Source of the DNA: Sphagnum compactum
Taxonomy: Eukaryota; Bryophyta; Sphagnopsida; Sphagnales
Reading direction: 5' to 3'
Assembly (NCBI GenBank): GCA_965153455.1
Contig: OZ234503.1
Coordinates: 4,464,001 to 4,528,000 of the forward strand
Length of the DNA stretch: 64,000 nucleotides
Shown piece after piece: positions 21,979 through 34,700 of this stretch (the first letter of the stretch is position 1; every line of letters begins with the position of its first letter). The notes beneath the pieces were generated by a model, which had not been told where the DNA came from, ran no database searches, and saw only the letters and a list, made by a program, of their open reading frames with translations. Made by a program: the position numbers and the translations under genes.

Positions 21979-22380
21979 AATCTGGCAACCACCAAATCAC
22001 AGTGTTAAGAGGCCACTAGATAGGATGATCTGGTGGCCACCAAATCACAGTATCTGCAAGCTATTAGTTGGTCGATATGGTGACCAACGGATCGGCCTAT
22101 CTAGTGGCTGTATCTTGAGGCCACCAGATCATCCCATCTAGTGAAAACTAATTGAATGATCTGGTGGCCACCAAATCATCCTATCTAATGTAAACTAATC
22201 GACCTATCTGGTCACCACAAATCAACCTATCTGGTGGCCGTTAGATCATTGTATCTAACGGCCACTAGGCACACCTATCTACTGGCCATTATGAAAACAT
22301 AAATGTAGGCCACCAGATGCAGAATGTTTGGAACTTGAAACAAAAAAAAGGATATTAAACTACCTGGTGGCCACCAAATG
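21979..22380. repeat. Array of GGTGGCCACC palindromes
   Basis: At least nine variants of ATCTGGTGGCCACCAAATC lie about 35-50 bp apart, on both strands since the core is palindromic (near 21981, 22010, 22032, 22105, 22118, 22160, 22208, 22231, 22258, 22308 and 22364). The spacing words CCTATCTA and ATCATCC also recur. Single copies of the core occur at 17823 and 19322. The array sits between two decayed minus-strand genes. Confidence 0.75.
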
Positions 22381-22471
22381 CATATTACACTTTACAATAA
22401 GACTGTGAAATATCCTAAGTAAATGTATTCATAATTTAAATGAATTGTACAATGCTTAATGAGGAGAACTA

Positions 22472-23440
22472 TTAGTCATAATTTAATCTAGCTCTAGGTG
22501 GGTTCAACTCCTCCAAAGGAACTTGTCTATTCATCTCTGTACCAATATCATCATCATTGACATCCTTGACATTATCCTCCTTATTAGTAGTGCTTGTCTT
22601 TGATGGTTCCATAGAGCAGATGTTAGGCCGTGCTGATATATCGCTCGATGGCATCTCATTGTCTGTCATTCTCTTTTTTCTAGCTGCACAAGATTGAGAA
22701 CTCCTTGGGAGTGAAAAATTACCACTACTTGCTCTTGTGCACACCTTTCTACTAATAACCTTGCGAGCAGCCTTCCTCTTATTTTTCTTCCTTCTTGTAG
22801 GAATTGATGCATCCACTTCCTATAGTTCTTTTGTGGCTGACCCTTGTTGTTCAAGATTAGCAGCTAGGGTCAGAGCATGAATTGCAAGGGGCACTGAATC
22901 TATTTTATACAAAATTGATAGACCAGTCATTGCAATTTCTTTAGCTTTGTCGAGCAAGTCCATTGGAACGAGTTCAAGAACCTGAACTTTTTTCTCCTAC
23001 ACATGACATTGATATTGGTTTAGAATCCTAAATGGACAACAAGTTTGAATCATACACATAGATTTAGGACTCATGAGAACTTACCAAGCATAAATTTGTT
23101 AACACTTTGTCACTAAAAATATTGAGACACACCATTCCACCATGCAAAAGTGGCTGCAAAATGAGTTGAATGGCGTTGGGGTTAAATTCAAGCTTATACA
23201 ACCTTTGCTCTTTCAGAAATGGATAGTCGTAGATCTGGACCATGTTGGAAGATGCCTTGATGCCAAAATCTCTTCCTGCATAAACTTTCTTTCATGTGAA
23301 GGAAATAAGTAAGCATATACCAAAAGTGGCAAGTTCATCCACAAGCTCGATGACCTTGATAAAGGAACTTCGTGCTTGAAAGCCTAGTAGAATCGATACT
23401 CCATAGAAATTTTGTCCATGAAGTCATCTTCTTGAAATGT
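22472..23440 (-). pseudogene. Unrecognised multi-exon gene, C-terminal part
   Basis: I do not recognise the family. The frame reads FIKVIELVDELATFG near 23340, crosses a 45-bp in-frame stretch that holds a TGA (possibly a very short intron), then IKASSNMVQIYDYPFLKEQR and NAIQLILQPLLHGGMVCLNI. An 88-bp intron with canonical ends (GTAAGT at 23084, TGTGTAG at 22997) is phase 0 and leads into EKKVQVLELVPMDLLDKAKE. After one TAG comes a lysine/arginine-rich stretch (TRRKKNKRKAARK) that could be a nuclear signal, and the natural end, TAA at 22472. Frame-consistent splicing argues for a once-real gene; the TGA and TAG suggest decay. The upstream half continues beyond the inserted LTR. Confidence 0.55.
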
Positions 23441-23521
23441 TACGAACAAATTATTAAAAGACTTTTGGTCACAAATACATACAATTGTTTTGAAGAAAAC
23501 CTTCATGGACAATAAGCTCAA

Positions 23522-24391
23522 TGTTGCAACCCTAACATTGGGTTCGCAACTAAATGTGAAGTGAAAGGGCCCATGAGGTCAAGAGTGTGTTTAAGTGTGA
23601 AACACATTGTCACAAATGGGGGAAAGTACAAAGGATGAAGCCCAATGACTCTCAAGTGGACTCCCACTTTGGGAATTACATTAGTGCAAGAATTGCGAAT
23701 GTTTAGGGCCTTGGTTGGAAAGGTAAGCAAGCACCAAATTGGGTTTCCAAGACACCATTAGAAAGATCTTGAATCATAGATGATTAAATCGCCTTTGCAT
23801 TGTTCAATTAAACCTGATTTGCATGAGTTACAACCACAAATCCTTTGAATGCAGGGGTCAAATGAGGTTTAATTGGGGCATGTTATAGACCGTTGGAAAG
23901 ATATTTTCAAGGGCTATAAGATATTTTCCTTTCATTTTCAAAAAAGACTTAAATTGAGAAAGATATGAATGTCCAAAGTTTAAGATAGTAAGAGTCCCAA
24001 TTTTGGGACTCCCACTTGGGAGTCCTGGGGAAAAATGACATTTGGATGTAGTCCCCACGGAGAGGCACAAAGTATACTATAGGGAGGGGAGTGGTGCCTC
24101 CTCCCAAAGGTTGCAAACCATGTAAAGCTTATGTTTGAGGTTGTCCTTACTAAGTCCGTCGCACCACTTTCATTTAACTTACACTAACCACCCTCTTTTT
24201 TTGGTTATGTAAGTTGATTTCATTTTGAACTCTTGCTTGTGAGTTTGTCTTAGTCCCATTCCAGAGCTTCAACACGCCCTCCTGCCCCCAAAGTGTTATG
24301 AGTTAAGGAGCATGCCCTAATTCTTTTCTTTTTTTGTTGTTTCGCTCTAGGACCCACATTTGGGTCCTTTAAGGAGTTTGGGGGCATGTTA
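23522..24391 (+). mobile_element. Solo LTR-like element, copy 1
   Basis: This 870-bp sequence matches 62033-62948 along its whole length at high similarity, apart from an extra ~46 bp in the other copy. Both start with TGTYRCAACCCTAACATTGG and end with TTTGGGGGCATGTYA. The flanks differ between copies, as expected of independent insertions. Possible 5-bp target duplications are CTCAA at 23517-23521 and CCCAA at 24392-24396 (4 of 5). There is no coding content. It lies inside the unrecognised minus-strand gene. Confidence 0.7.
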
Positions 24392-24419
24392 CCCAAAAGC
24401 ACATTCTTTCAATCTGTTT

Positions 24420-25217
24420 GAAAATAGATGTTTGGGTCCTTGGTTAAAAAAATTGTAATCAAGAAAACAACAAATATCCTTTTAGACTTATTGCTCAGGA
24501 AATCATCATTCCTTGAAAAGCCGTCCACAATGTCCTTAAGGCTATTAAATTCCAAGAATGGATCGACCTTATAATGCGACTTGAAATGAACTGGGCCAAT
24601 TTGTGGGTTTCCGTTAGTTGACCTTGAAATTCATTCCTCGAAAACCTCGTTAAATTCAGTTGAAGGAGGATCCTTGGATGGATTCATACCGATCTTTCCC
24701 TTGAAGAAATCATTGTTTAGCATCCTCTCCAACAGTGCAAACAACACCTTGTTGTACTTATGTTGCAATTTCATTTTTTTCCACATCTCCTCAATGTATG
24801 GTTGTGAATTTTGCGCTATTGGTTGAAGATGTCTATGGAATACCATGATCTCATTTCTAATCACCTTCTATTTTTTGACATTGTAATAGAACTCCATCAT
24901 TGTTAGGAGGTGCAAGTTGCTTCCTGTTGCAAGTCAATCCCAAAACAAAATATCGTGCGACTTCAAACCATGCACAAGCTTCACCATGTGAGACTATTTC
25001 AGTCCCACAAGGCAATTGAATGTTAACTTTCCAACAGGTTATGGTCTTGAAGGCAGTTTGCCATACCCATCCAAAATCTTTCCCTACTTCCATAGCAACA
25101 AACTCTCCTTCCACTTTTCATAAAGCAAGTCCAAAAGCAACAAGATTGACATACATTCCTTCACCAATCAAACTGCAAACATAATTGTCAAGGAAGCCTC
25201 GAAGCTTTGCACGAAAC
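24420..25217 (-). pseudogene. Unrecognised multi-exon gene, N-terminal part
   Basis: An exon appears to start at 25217, after CTTTACTAG, reading FRAKLRGFLDNYVCSLIGEG, one TGA, then VEGEFVAMEVGKDFGWVWQT and GEACAWFEVARYFVLGLTCN. After a frameshift near 24865 it continues as NEIMVFHRHLQPIAQNSQPY and LLERMLNNDFFKGKIGMNPS, a stop at 24631, and then another protein-like segment, IGPVHFKSHYKVDPFLEFNS. The LTR at 23522-24391 separates this from the C-terminal part. All segments share strand and order, so I infer a single former gene. No domain is recognised. Confidence 0.5.
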
Positions 25218-26311
25218 TAGTAAAGCACATTAGATCATTTCCAACAATAAACATTCAACATGGATTTCCTACAGACAAAACATCTATACCTTTACAAGCA
25301 TGTTTTAAATGACATTGGTATTTATCTTCCAAAAGAAAAAAGAAAATCTAAACACTTAAAAACCTACATATTTCTCATATTATTTAAACAAGATTAAACA
25401 AAAGATAGAAAAACTTGAAGACACAATTTAATATAGAAGAAAAGTGAGATTTCAAATAATCATTGAAGAAGAATACTTGTAAATAATAATATATTTGAAA
25501 TTCACATTTGGCATTTTGTTGTTTCATAAAATTAATCTAAATTAGCAAAATTGAATAAAGGATTTATGAATATTTATAAAACATTACACATACAAATGAA
25601 ATTTAATCATTAGTACAAGATTGCATACATAATATGAATAAATAATCTAAAATAACTTTGTACAAAATTGTGACAAAATCTGTGGTTACTAACAATCTAT
25701 TGGGATAATGGCATGTTTAGCCATCCAAATTTTCCTATCATAAATATATAGAACTTAAATTTTTGCAAGAATATTCTCTTGAATAAAAATGATCCTTCTA
25801 TGTATTCATGATGGATTAAATTTGTGATCTTTTCATTATTTTTTGAAAATTCATTGACTAATAATTCAATTTGGAACAGTATTGATTATATGCATTTATG
25901 ACCAACATTGTCTTCATTACAAATGTCATTGCTTGATGATAAATCTTAATTAACTTATAATACAAAAATTGTTAATTTTTTATTATATGAATTTGAAATA
26001 TCCTTGCAACTTATTAAGTTTAATTAATGCAATATATGGGGTAACATCAAATAATAAACTCTTATCTAAAACATTTCCTTCAAAAACCATAGTCAAATTT
26101 TGATTAGGGTCTTTTGACTAGTCAAAATTGAACCATATTTTCATAAGTCCCTAACATAGTTGTTTTTTCTTTGAAATTTCAATTTTTTTCTAAAGGTGTA
26201 TACATTTGGAATATGTAGGTTGGCTCTAATCAATGTGGACTTTATTGTTTTTGATACATGGAATTTAAATTATCATTGGACCCATGATACTAGAAGAAAA
26301 AAAATTAACAC
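25218..26311. other. AT-rich intergenic spacer
   Basis: No coding or repeat structure could be supported here. Confidence 0.5.
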
Positions 26312-26953
26312 TATAAGGTGGTTGCAAGGTACGGTGGTTCACTTTTTGGGGCATAATCTAATTTTTTGTAGGGTACTGTGCATTTACATGTTATTAACAT
26401 GACATAAAAATAGTAATTTTCCAAATTTGTGCTTAGATTTACATTATCAACTTGAAAAAGAAGACATTTATAAAACAAAATTTGCAACATATATTCACCG
26501 AATATATAATAATGGATTTTTGAAGTTGAAAAATATGGACTGGTTTGTTATATACATGTTTTTTTGTGTATGAATTTTATTTGGGATATCTTATAGGGAC
26601 TCAATATACGATATTTGAAAAAAAAAAGAACATATGTGTAAAACAATTGCTAGAAAAAATTTAACCAAAAAAACGTTATGGACTTTTGAATGGTCTAAAA
26701 TGAGCCATATTTTCAAAATCCATATCATAATTATTTTTTGGTGGATTTCAATTTTTATTTTTCAACATGTACATTAAAGAATTGTTTATAGTGGCTATTC
26801 TTCATATGGACTTTTTTGTTCATTAACCACCATGTAATTCCCCACTAAATTAGTCATATCAAAATAGACTGCCATTTTAACACTACTGTATGGATTTTTA
26901 GGGAGTGGAACATTCACTAAAAATGAATCACCTTAGCTTGCAACCACCCTATA
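26312..26953. mobile_element. Non-autonomous inverted-repeat DNA element, short copy
   Basis: The left end TATAAGGTGGTTGCAAGG, followed by GGTGGTTCACTTTTT, pairs with the reverse complement of the right end, TATAGGGTGGTTGCAAG, followed by GGTGATTCATTTTT, over about 38 bp. The 642-bp element aligns with the 1147-bp element at 11025-12171 and lacks roughly 500 bp of its left interior. TATA flanks both ends. No protein is encoded. Confidence 0.65.
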
Positions 26954-29900
26954 AAATAGACTTTTGTGGACTTTTGTTTTTCAAAAAATGAGCCACTTTA
27001 AAGTACATACACTTAGATGAAAATGTTACCATAAAACAAACATGTCAACTTAATGAGATCAAATGGTTTGTATGTTTTTTAAAATGAATTTGGCGATCTT
27101 TGTGTTTTATACAAATATGACCTATTAGAAAACAATAATCCACCTTGTACATGTCCATGCCATTTTCATATTTACATTTTATTTATTAACATAACACCTA
27201 AGTAACAACTTTGATACTAATTATATTATCTATAAAAATTTGTAATTTTCAAAGAACAAAATTATGTGAATGAAAATATAGTTTTTTGGAATACTTCTAA
27301 ACTATTTCATTCTTGACATGAAATATTCATAGTTCAATAATTATTCTATAAACACGTGTTGAAGCTTCAAACATTTGTTGTATTATATTAATCAAATGTA
27401 TTTAAACAATTTTGAAAATATTATTAGTCTAATGAATCATGTTTCTTTCCACATCTCATAAATATGTTGTTAAAGTTATAACTTTCTGTTAATGTGTATA
27501 TTGTTATTTGAATTAAATTCATGGGAGGATGAATGACTTGTTGCCATAAAAGTTTTACATGCAAAAAAAAGGCACCAAAAAAAGGAAAAAAATACACTAT
27601 TATAAAATGTGGATGCAATCAACTAGTCCTTGTTCATTAGACTAGTGAATTCACTGCCTTCCCATTAGGTCCCATTCATCACAACCAATGAATTCACTCA
27701 AAATTCAGTGAAATCACTAAGTTAACTACACTTTCAGGTTCAATGGTGTATTAAATAACACATTATTTATGTTTTGAAACATGAATATTAATTTATAATT
27801 ATAAATCCATATATTCTTTATGGGATTTGATATTGATTAATTTTCATAATGTTCATAACTCCAACAAGTGGTTACACTAATTTAACAGGACAATAATTTT
27901 TGTTTTATATTCGAAATCAAAACTACAAGTAAACTAATATGAAATTCCATTATATTTTCATTTTAAAACTAAATTATTTTAGTTTTTAATGCTTAATGTT
28001 TTTAATATTTTAATATAATAATATTTAAAATATTAAAAAATATTTTTTACATTAATCATATTCTATTGATTGAATTAAATATAAAGGCAAAAAAAAAATT
28101 CAACTTAATTTTTTTTGTAATATTAGTGGACACCTTTTAATCAAAATCAAAGACATATTCAATTCAAATAGTTACATTAAAATTGAAATATCCATCAAAG
28201 TTGACAAGTCTACATTAATTTTATCAATGTTATGTTTATGGAATTAATAAGACCTAATAAACTCATTTTAAACATCAAATTGATTAATAATTAATGAGAA
28301 ATGGTATTTAACAATCTTTTAATATCATGTTCACACATGAATTAGGGGTCGACACAAGTATTTTTTTAACACCTTATCCTTGGAATGAGTCAACATTTTT
28401 TTCCTTTTGAATCAATACATAAATTTTCCCTTTCAACTTTGGTCTCTTTTAGAATTAATGTAAACCTGACTCATTTGACATTTCCAAAGTTTTTGGAACC
28501 TTTAAATGATTATGATTGTTCCTTGGACAAGGTCCCAAAAAAACATCTCAAGATTAGCTATCAACATAGCAAACATTCCCAAATTTGAACATCTTTAGTA
28601 AAAATTTAGATTAGTGTGACATTTTGGTTTGAGGATGACCTAAGCTTCATCAACAACAAAAACATAGCCGAACAACACCAAGGATGAAAAAAGATGAGGA
28701 ACAACATTAAATTTGATGAGGAATGAGAAAATGGCAACAAACAATTTAACATGGGTGTCAAAAAGACACATTAAAAACATGAAAGGCACTAGGTTGGACA
28801 TGACTTTTTTTTTGGGGCAATAAGGAACACCAAGAAATACATAGGGCACTTTGCAAGCACTAAGTTTAAAAAATTATATTAATTTATTTTTGAATGAGGG
28901 GTTGTTGGGAAGCATGGTAGGAAGAGCTGTGGGGGACATTGGAAGGGTCCAATGTTTTTTTTGAAAGTAATGAAGGGCACCAAAAAAGACATCAATGATG
29001 CCATAAATGTTAATGTTTAAGTAGGTGAAAATTAAATCTGATATTTAAAAATTAATGAAAGTGAAAATGATTTCATGGATAATTTATATGATCTTGGATT
29101 ATCAATGTATGATAATTAATAATATTTTACATAATTTATTCAAGGAATAATGAAATGTTGAGCTCACTATTATGCCAATTGGTTGTCATTGGTAGTGTGA
29201 AGTAGTGTGAAGCCGAAGTTACTTTCCAATGTGAATATAGCCATGGAAACCACCATGTGTGATTAGGCACATTGACATAGGTGTAGTCATTAGCCCATCA
29301 TCTAGTGTTGGAAAAAACTAAGAAATGAAAATTAATTCGTCCATACTTTTAGAGTTTATAATGTAGGATATTCATTGATTGAAGTATAATGGGATATGAC
29401 ATTAGTATGTTCATGGAAATTTTGTAACCAAGTCAATATAATGCATTCAATACAAGAACTTAGCAGAATTTGTAAAATATTTATACAAAAATAATTCATT
29501 TTTTGAAAATTATACAGTTCATTATGACAAAATATCATATCAAAAATTACAAAATTATAATTTAAAATTAAGCAATGTACTGTTTTTAATAATTTTGTAT
29601 TAATATATTTATTAAACTTCCACATGCCTATTTAAATAATTTAAGAAGCAAAATGCAGTCATGTGTAAAATGCATGAAGATTATGAGGATGCTACAATGT
29701 GGAAATTTTGGAAGGAAGCAATCAAAGCACAATTGGTAGCATGAACATGGTCAACCATGTAGGTTTGACATACTTGGCAAGTAATATGCACTAATAAATA
29801 ATTAGACCATGATATTTAATCTGGTTATTAGATATCAATTGTTATTTCTCCTTCAGTATGTATGTCTAACTAATTATTGATTAGCAATTTGTAACATGAT

Positions 29901-31800
29901 TCAATAAATGAATCCAAAAACCATCATGAATATTTGGAAATTGATAATGGGAGTAACTATCACAAACCACCACAATTCTGATTGCTTGTTGCTTATGGTC
30001 AATTTGTCCCAACTCCATGTTTACATTGGTGAAATTGAATCAAATGAATTTATGGTATAAAAAAATACTTTATATATTATCCAATGAGTTTTGGAATCAA
30101 ATGTGGTTTTTGAATGTAGACTTTGATTAAAAAAATAAATCTAACTAATTGTTTGGAAATTTATTCAAATTTCAAAATTCAGGTATTAGTTTATATTATT
30201 TTTAAAAACCAAGCCTACCTGTATGAATCCTACATACCAGGTATTCCTTTCCCCCTTCTAAAAACATACCAATCTGTTGGACCTACTTAACATATTTTAT
30301 TTATCCATGGCCCACAAACAAATCACCTATAGCCCTACCTTTGTCTCTCCCTACCTTCTGCAAACCTACCTCCTGTTCCTGCCAACTTCCTTTTTCCTCT
30401 AATGTCTGATAGTAGTGCCTCTCATCCACCCTCATCCAACCAACAATTATTTTCATCCTCCTCCTAATACTCTTTCTTCTATAGTAGTTTCATATTAATG
30501 CAAATGAACATTCCAGAAATTATTATCATGTTCCATTTTCAATGGGAACAATTGGTAATTGTAGGTATCATGGATTTGTACATGGCTTCAAATCCAAGCA
30601 TGTGCACCCACACGCACTAGTTGGGCCTCAATTGGTGTTTATCACATCCAACTTAAGGTCAATTTACACTTCAGGCTACCTTCTCTTGGTGGTAGCATTA
30701 CCAATTAAAAAAGTCTTGCACTAAGATCGATATAATAATTAGGTGTTTTTAACCTATTTTCACTAACCCTATCCAGACTTAGAGTTAGGTTATAGCTACT
30801 TTATTGTCGAAAGCAATTTGTTTTTAGCTAGCGAGTTTCTCTACTTTTAGTACCCAAGTATGTGCCATTGCCATGGTTCTTGCACATTAATTTTGCATAG
30901 TTGTCAATATAATGTTTTTCCCTATCCACAAGTAGTTTCTTCATTTCTTTGCATGTTGCATAAACAATTTCTTTATTTCTTCATGTAAGGAGTTTGTTGG
31001 AAGGAACTCTTCTTGTGTTTTTGTTCATGGCAACATCATCAAATTTTTCACTTGCATTTTCTTGTACTGTTGTTTGTGCTAGTGGCATACTTTTTTACAA
31101 TATTTTTATTCATCATTCTTAGAAAGCTTTGTTGTACAAAATTTATTTTTTGTGCCATCACTTCATTTGTTGTTGCATCTTGACTCCTTGCACACCTTGT
31201 ATCCTTTGTGTTTAGTTCCCTTTCGATTTGTCTTGTATCATTTTGTTTGTTTTGTTTGTGGTGTATGTTTGCTCTTTACACTTGAATTTATCATTGTGTT
31301 CAACATCAACATGTTGTCTCAAAAAATTGTCATGCTTGTGCAATCTTTTTAGTTTCTAGTTTAAACACTAGACATGTTAGTCCTTGATTAGTTCCATTCC
31401 AAGTTTGAATTCAATTACATTGAATTTGTCAATGGATGGCAACCTTTTTTCTATTTTGTAAAGATAGATCTGACTATAGACATGTGATTGAAGCAATCAT
31501 GAAATCGTTGATTTTCCATGGTTACATGTTGTCTTGCATGGATATGATTTGCTTTTCAATTAGAAATTAAGGGATTACTAGGTTAAGGCAAAGTTGATTA
31601 CCATTACAACGATAATGCCCTCAATGGAGCATTACCTTTATTTAAAATCCCTCTTGCACATGAGTCCTCTTCAGTCTTGTAAACATCATGTGGTTTTTCG
31701 AGCTAAAAACATGCTAACATTAGAGCAAATTGCTGATTATTACCACAAATTAGTTGAGACACTTTTAGTAGGGTATACATGACTCCACTGGCAATAAGAA
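26954..31800. other. AT-rich intergenic spacer
   Basis: About 4.8 kb of AT-rich DNA with only short chance frames. I found no domain, RNA gene or paired element ends. Confidence 0.5.
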
Positions 31801-33825
31801 TCCAAGTGGTCAGTAACAGACTAGCAGCAGCTTGCTTATAGGCCCCAGGACATGAAAATCTGATGTTGTATACTGATGATTATGAGCACATGGGGTGTGC
31901 AGAATTTTTATCTGGAAATCCAGGCTCTATCATCTGAGGAAGGAATTCATCAGGTCTCCAGCTGGGCAAGTCGGTAGAAAATTCAACTTAATGCACTTCA
32001 AAACCAAAGTGATATGATCTGGCTCCAAATTTCAGACCTGCTGTTTGAGTGGAACCCCTTCACTTGGCACTGATCACTGCTTTATTGGTCATCCAGGGAC
32101 ACAGTGCTCTGGCATTAGAAAAGGTGATGGTAATCTCCTGTGAAAGCAAGTAAAATTATTTTGATTCCTTTTTACAGGAAATTATTGCTGTGGAGATGAT
32201 CATCACCAGCCTGGATAAACAGCAAGTTAATATGGAACAAAAATACAACCATAATCATTCAGGGGCCTCTGTTTGTCATCACATCATCAACCCAGGTCAC
32301 CATGTAAGTTTTGCAGAGACAAGTAGTTCTAATCACTGTGTTTGAGAGGGTTATGAGTAAGTAGTACATAATTTCTGTCAAGTTCATGCTTTCAGACAAA
32401 CATGGACTCTAGCTGACCACAAACAGGATTGTGTGGCCCAGAGACTAAACCTCAGTAGTGTCTTCTGGTTGTAGTTTTGTGATTTCTTTTGTGATCTCAA
32501 TGAAGAGACACAAATCTTAATTTCCAGAGAATTTGTGCTGGTATTCAAACTTTAATCGAACTGTTGAAATGGAGGGATGAGGTTGGTTTAAAGTGGTGGT
32601 GAATACCTCTTTCAAGCTTATTGAAAACAGCTTGAACACAACATTAATTATTGTGCACTAATTTTTTTACTAAATGGAAATGGGTTGTTGTGTCCCTTTC
32701 TTCACACTGAAGGTTTCATTTGTGCCCAAAAGAAAAGAAAAAAGTTTTTCTTAAATGTATGGACTCTGGAGCTGTTTTCTTACATTGACTTGTAGTGTCA
32801 CACACCATTTGGTGGTGCATAATGAGTTAAACACCAGAGAAAGGCCTAACCACCAAGAATTGGGGTCAACTGTACAAAACATACTATGAGCCCCGGCCCT
32901 CCCCAAGAAAACACAAATCCCGGAGTTTGTCTACATTCTCTAAATCCAATGATTGTGGTGGTATTGTCAATTTCCCAGAGCCTGAGAACTAGATTTCAGG
33001 GTCCCCTTTGCTAACAGTCATGCAAGAAGTTGCTCACATTGGATTTAAAGTTGCATTGTAAAGTTATTTGATGTTGCTTACAAACCTTACCTCCAAATAC
33101 TAGGCCCCATCCTCACCCACATCCCACCCCCCAAAAAACTTCTGTCCAGAACCCAATAAATTTGGAGGAGTTTTACAAAGCTCGAAATGATTTCCCACCT
33201 CGTAAAGATGAAATTGGAAATTCTCCAGCTTCCTCCATGGTTCTCAAAAGAAGAGCTTGGGGGTGGAGGAGAGGGGAGAGTGCGGTGTTAAAACACCAAA
33301 GGAAAACCACTTATCCTCCCTCCACTACCTCATAACTGATCATAGGCAGTGTCTCACTAATGTGCCCTTATGTCATTGGACATAGAGCTCCCCAGTTATA
33401 TTACATACTTTGATGCCTTCTGACGTTTTTGTATCTCCCCAATACATTTTTCCAAGTTCCTGGTTGTTGGTCGGTTGAACCTCATAACTCATCCACTTCT
33501 CTGTCCCAGAACCTGTAAGCTTGATGGTTCTGAACAGTTGGTTATGTCCGGTAACTGACTCAAGCATGGCAGTTACCATGAATAGTCAAGGTGCTGGTGA
33601 ACTTGCGCTCTCTTGTCGGTCACCTAGTCCATAGCTGATGTAAATCTGCATGAGAAAGTATGATGGGTTTAGCGGACCCCATGGTGTGTTTTGGTGACCC
33701 AAATGATCCGTGCAAGTGGAGTTATGTAATACACATGAAATAAGGAAGTTGGGTTGGCAGGGGAATGGATATGAGAACAAAGGGGAACACCAGTAGGTAC
33801 ACCCAGCACAGTAGTGGGGTCATCT

Positions 33826-33857
33826 CAGCCCAGCCCAGCCCAGCCCAGCCAGCCAGC
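33826..33857. repeat. (CAGCC)n microsatellite
   Basis: Five CAGCC units are followed by CAGC-type units with one base dropped, all within 32 bp. Confidence 0.9.
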
Positions 33858-34479
33858 CTGCATGTTGAAACAAGACTGTGAACTAGGTTACTGCCAATTA
33901 AAGGCGCTTGGTCAATAATGACCAATAATTCACACCTCTAAATAATCCTGACATCCTCCTCATCCAATATGACACCAACTGTGCTCCTAATTCCACCGTT
34001 GATTGAGCCTCATCATCTTCTCCATTTATAGCACAGAACTTTGCTTGCTGCAACCTCATCTCGACCCTTCAAAACGTCAAACCCCTGGCTCCTTCTGATG
34101 CAATCTAACTGTTGTTCAGCATACCTGGCTAAGTTATTATATTATTAAATTAGGTGTAAACCCTTTTCAGACTCAGCTTTTCTTTTTGCTTTCATAACAA
34201 GGTATGGTAAACTTTTTGCCTAAGCTAGACAGACCATTTTCTGATGAAACCAACAGCATGCTCTAACTTATTAAAAATGGCTGATTTATAATGAGCCACG
34301 TCTAGTAAGGTTGAATTGTTTTACAAAAGATTTATGACTGTGTACAAAAACTTTGAATCCAACGGCTGGTTTAAAAAATTTCATCATGGATGCGTATGTT
34401 GGATCCGATTTCTAGCAAAGGTTTTCAATACTGATTTGGGGCATTGATTTTTTCAACAAATTTTCATTATTTGTTGACT

Positions 34480-34700
34480 TGAAAATTATGATTTGAACTA
34501 TGCAAAGGTTTTTTCATGACCCAAATTTACCAGATTTTGAGGGGGAAAAATTCAAACAGCCAGATTTTAAAAACAGGTTTCAGTACCTATCAAAAAATAT
34601 AGAAGGATTCTTTTTTTCTTAGAAATATTCATCTCTGGCTTTATAGCCAGATTTGTTTAACTTTCTTCTGAATGGTTGCCATTTTGTGCACATCTCAAAA
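34480..34700 (-). repeat. Dispersed palindromic repeat, copy near 34.6 kb
   Basis: It contains TATAGCCAGATTTG followed by TTAACTTTCTTCTGAATGGT. The order of words is the inverse of copies near 45.35, 47.08 and 53.60 kb. Confidence 0.45.
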
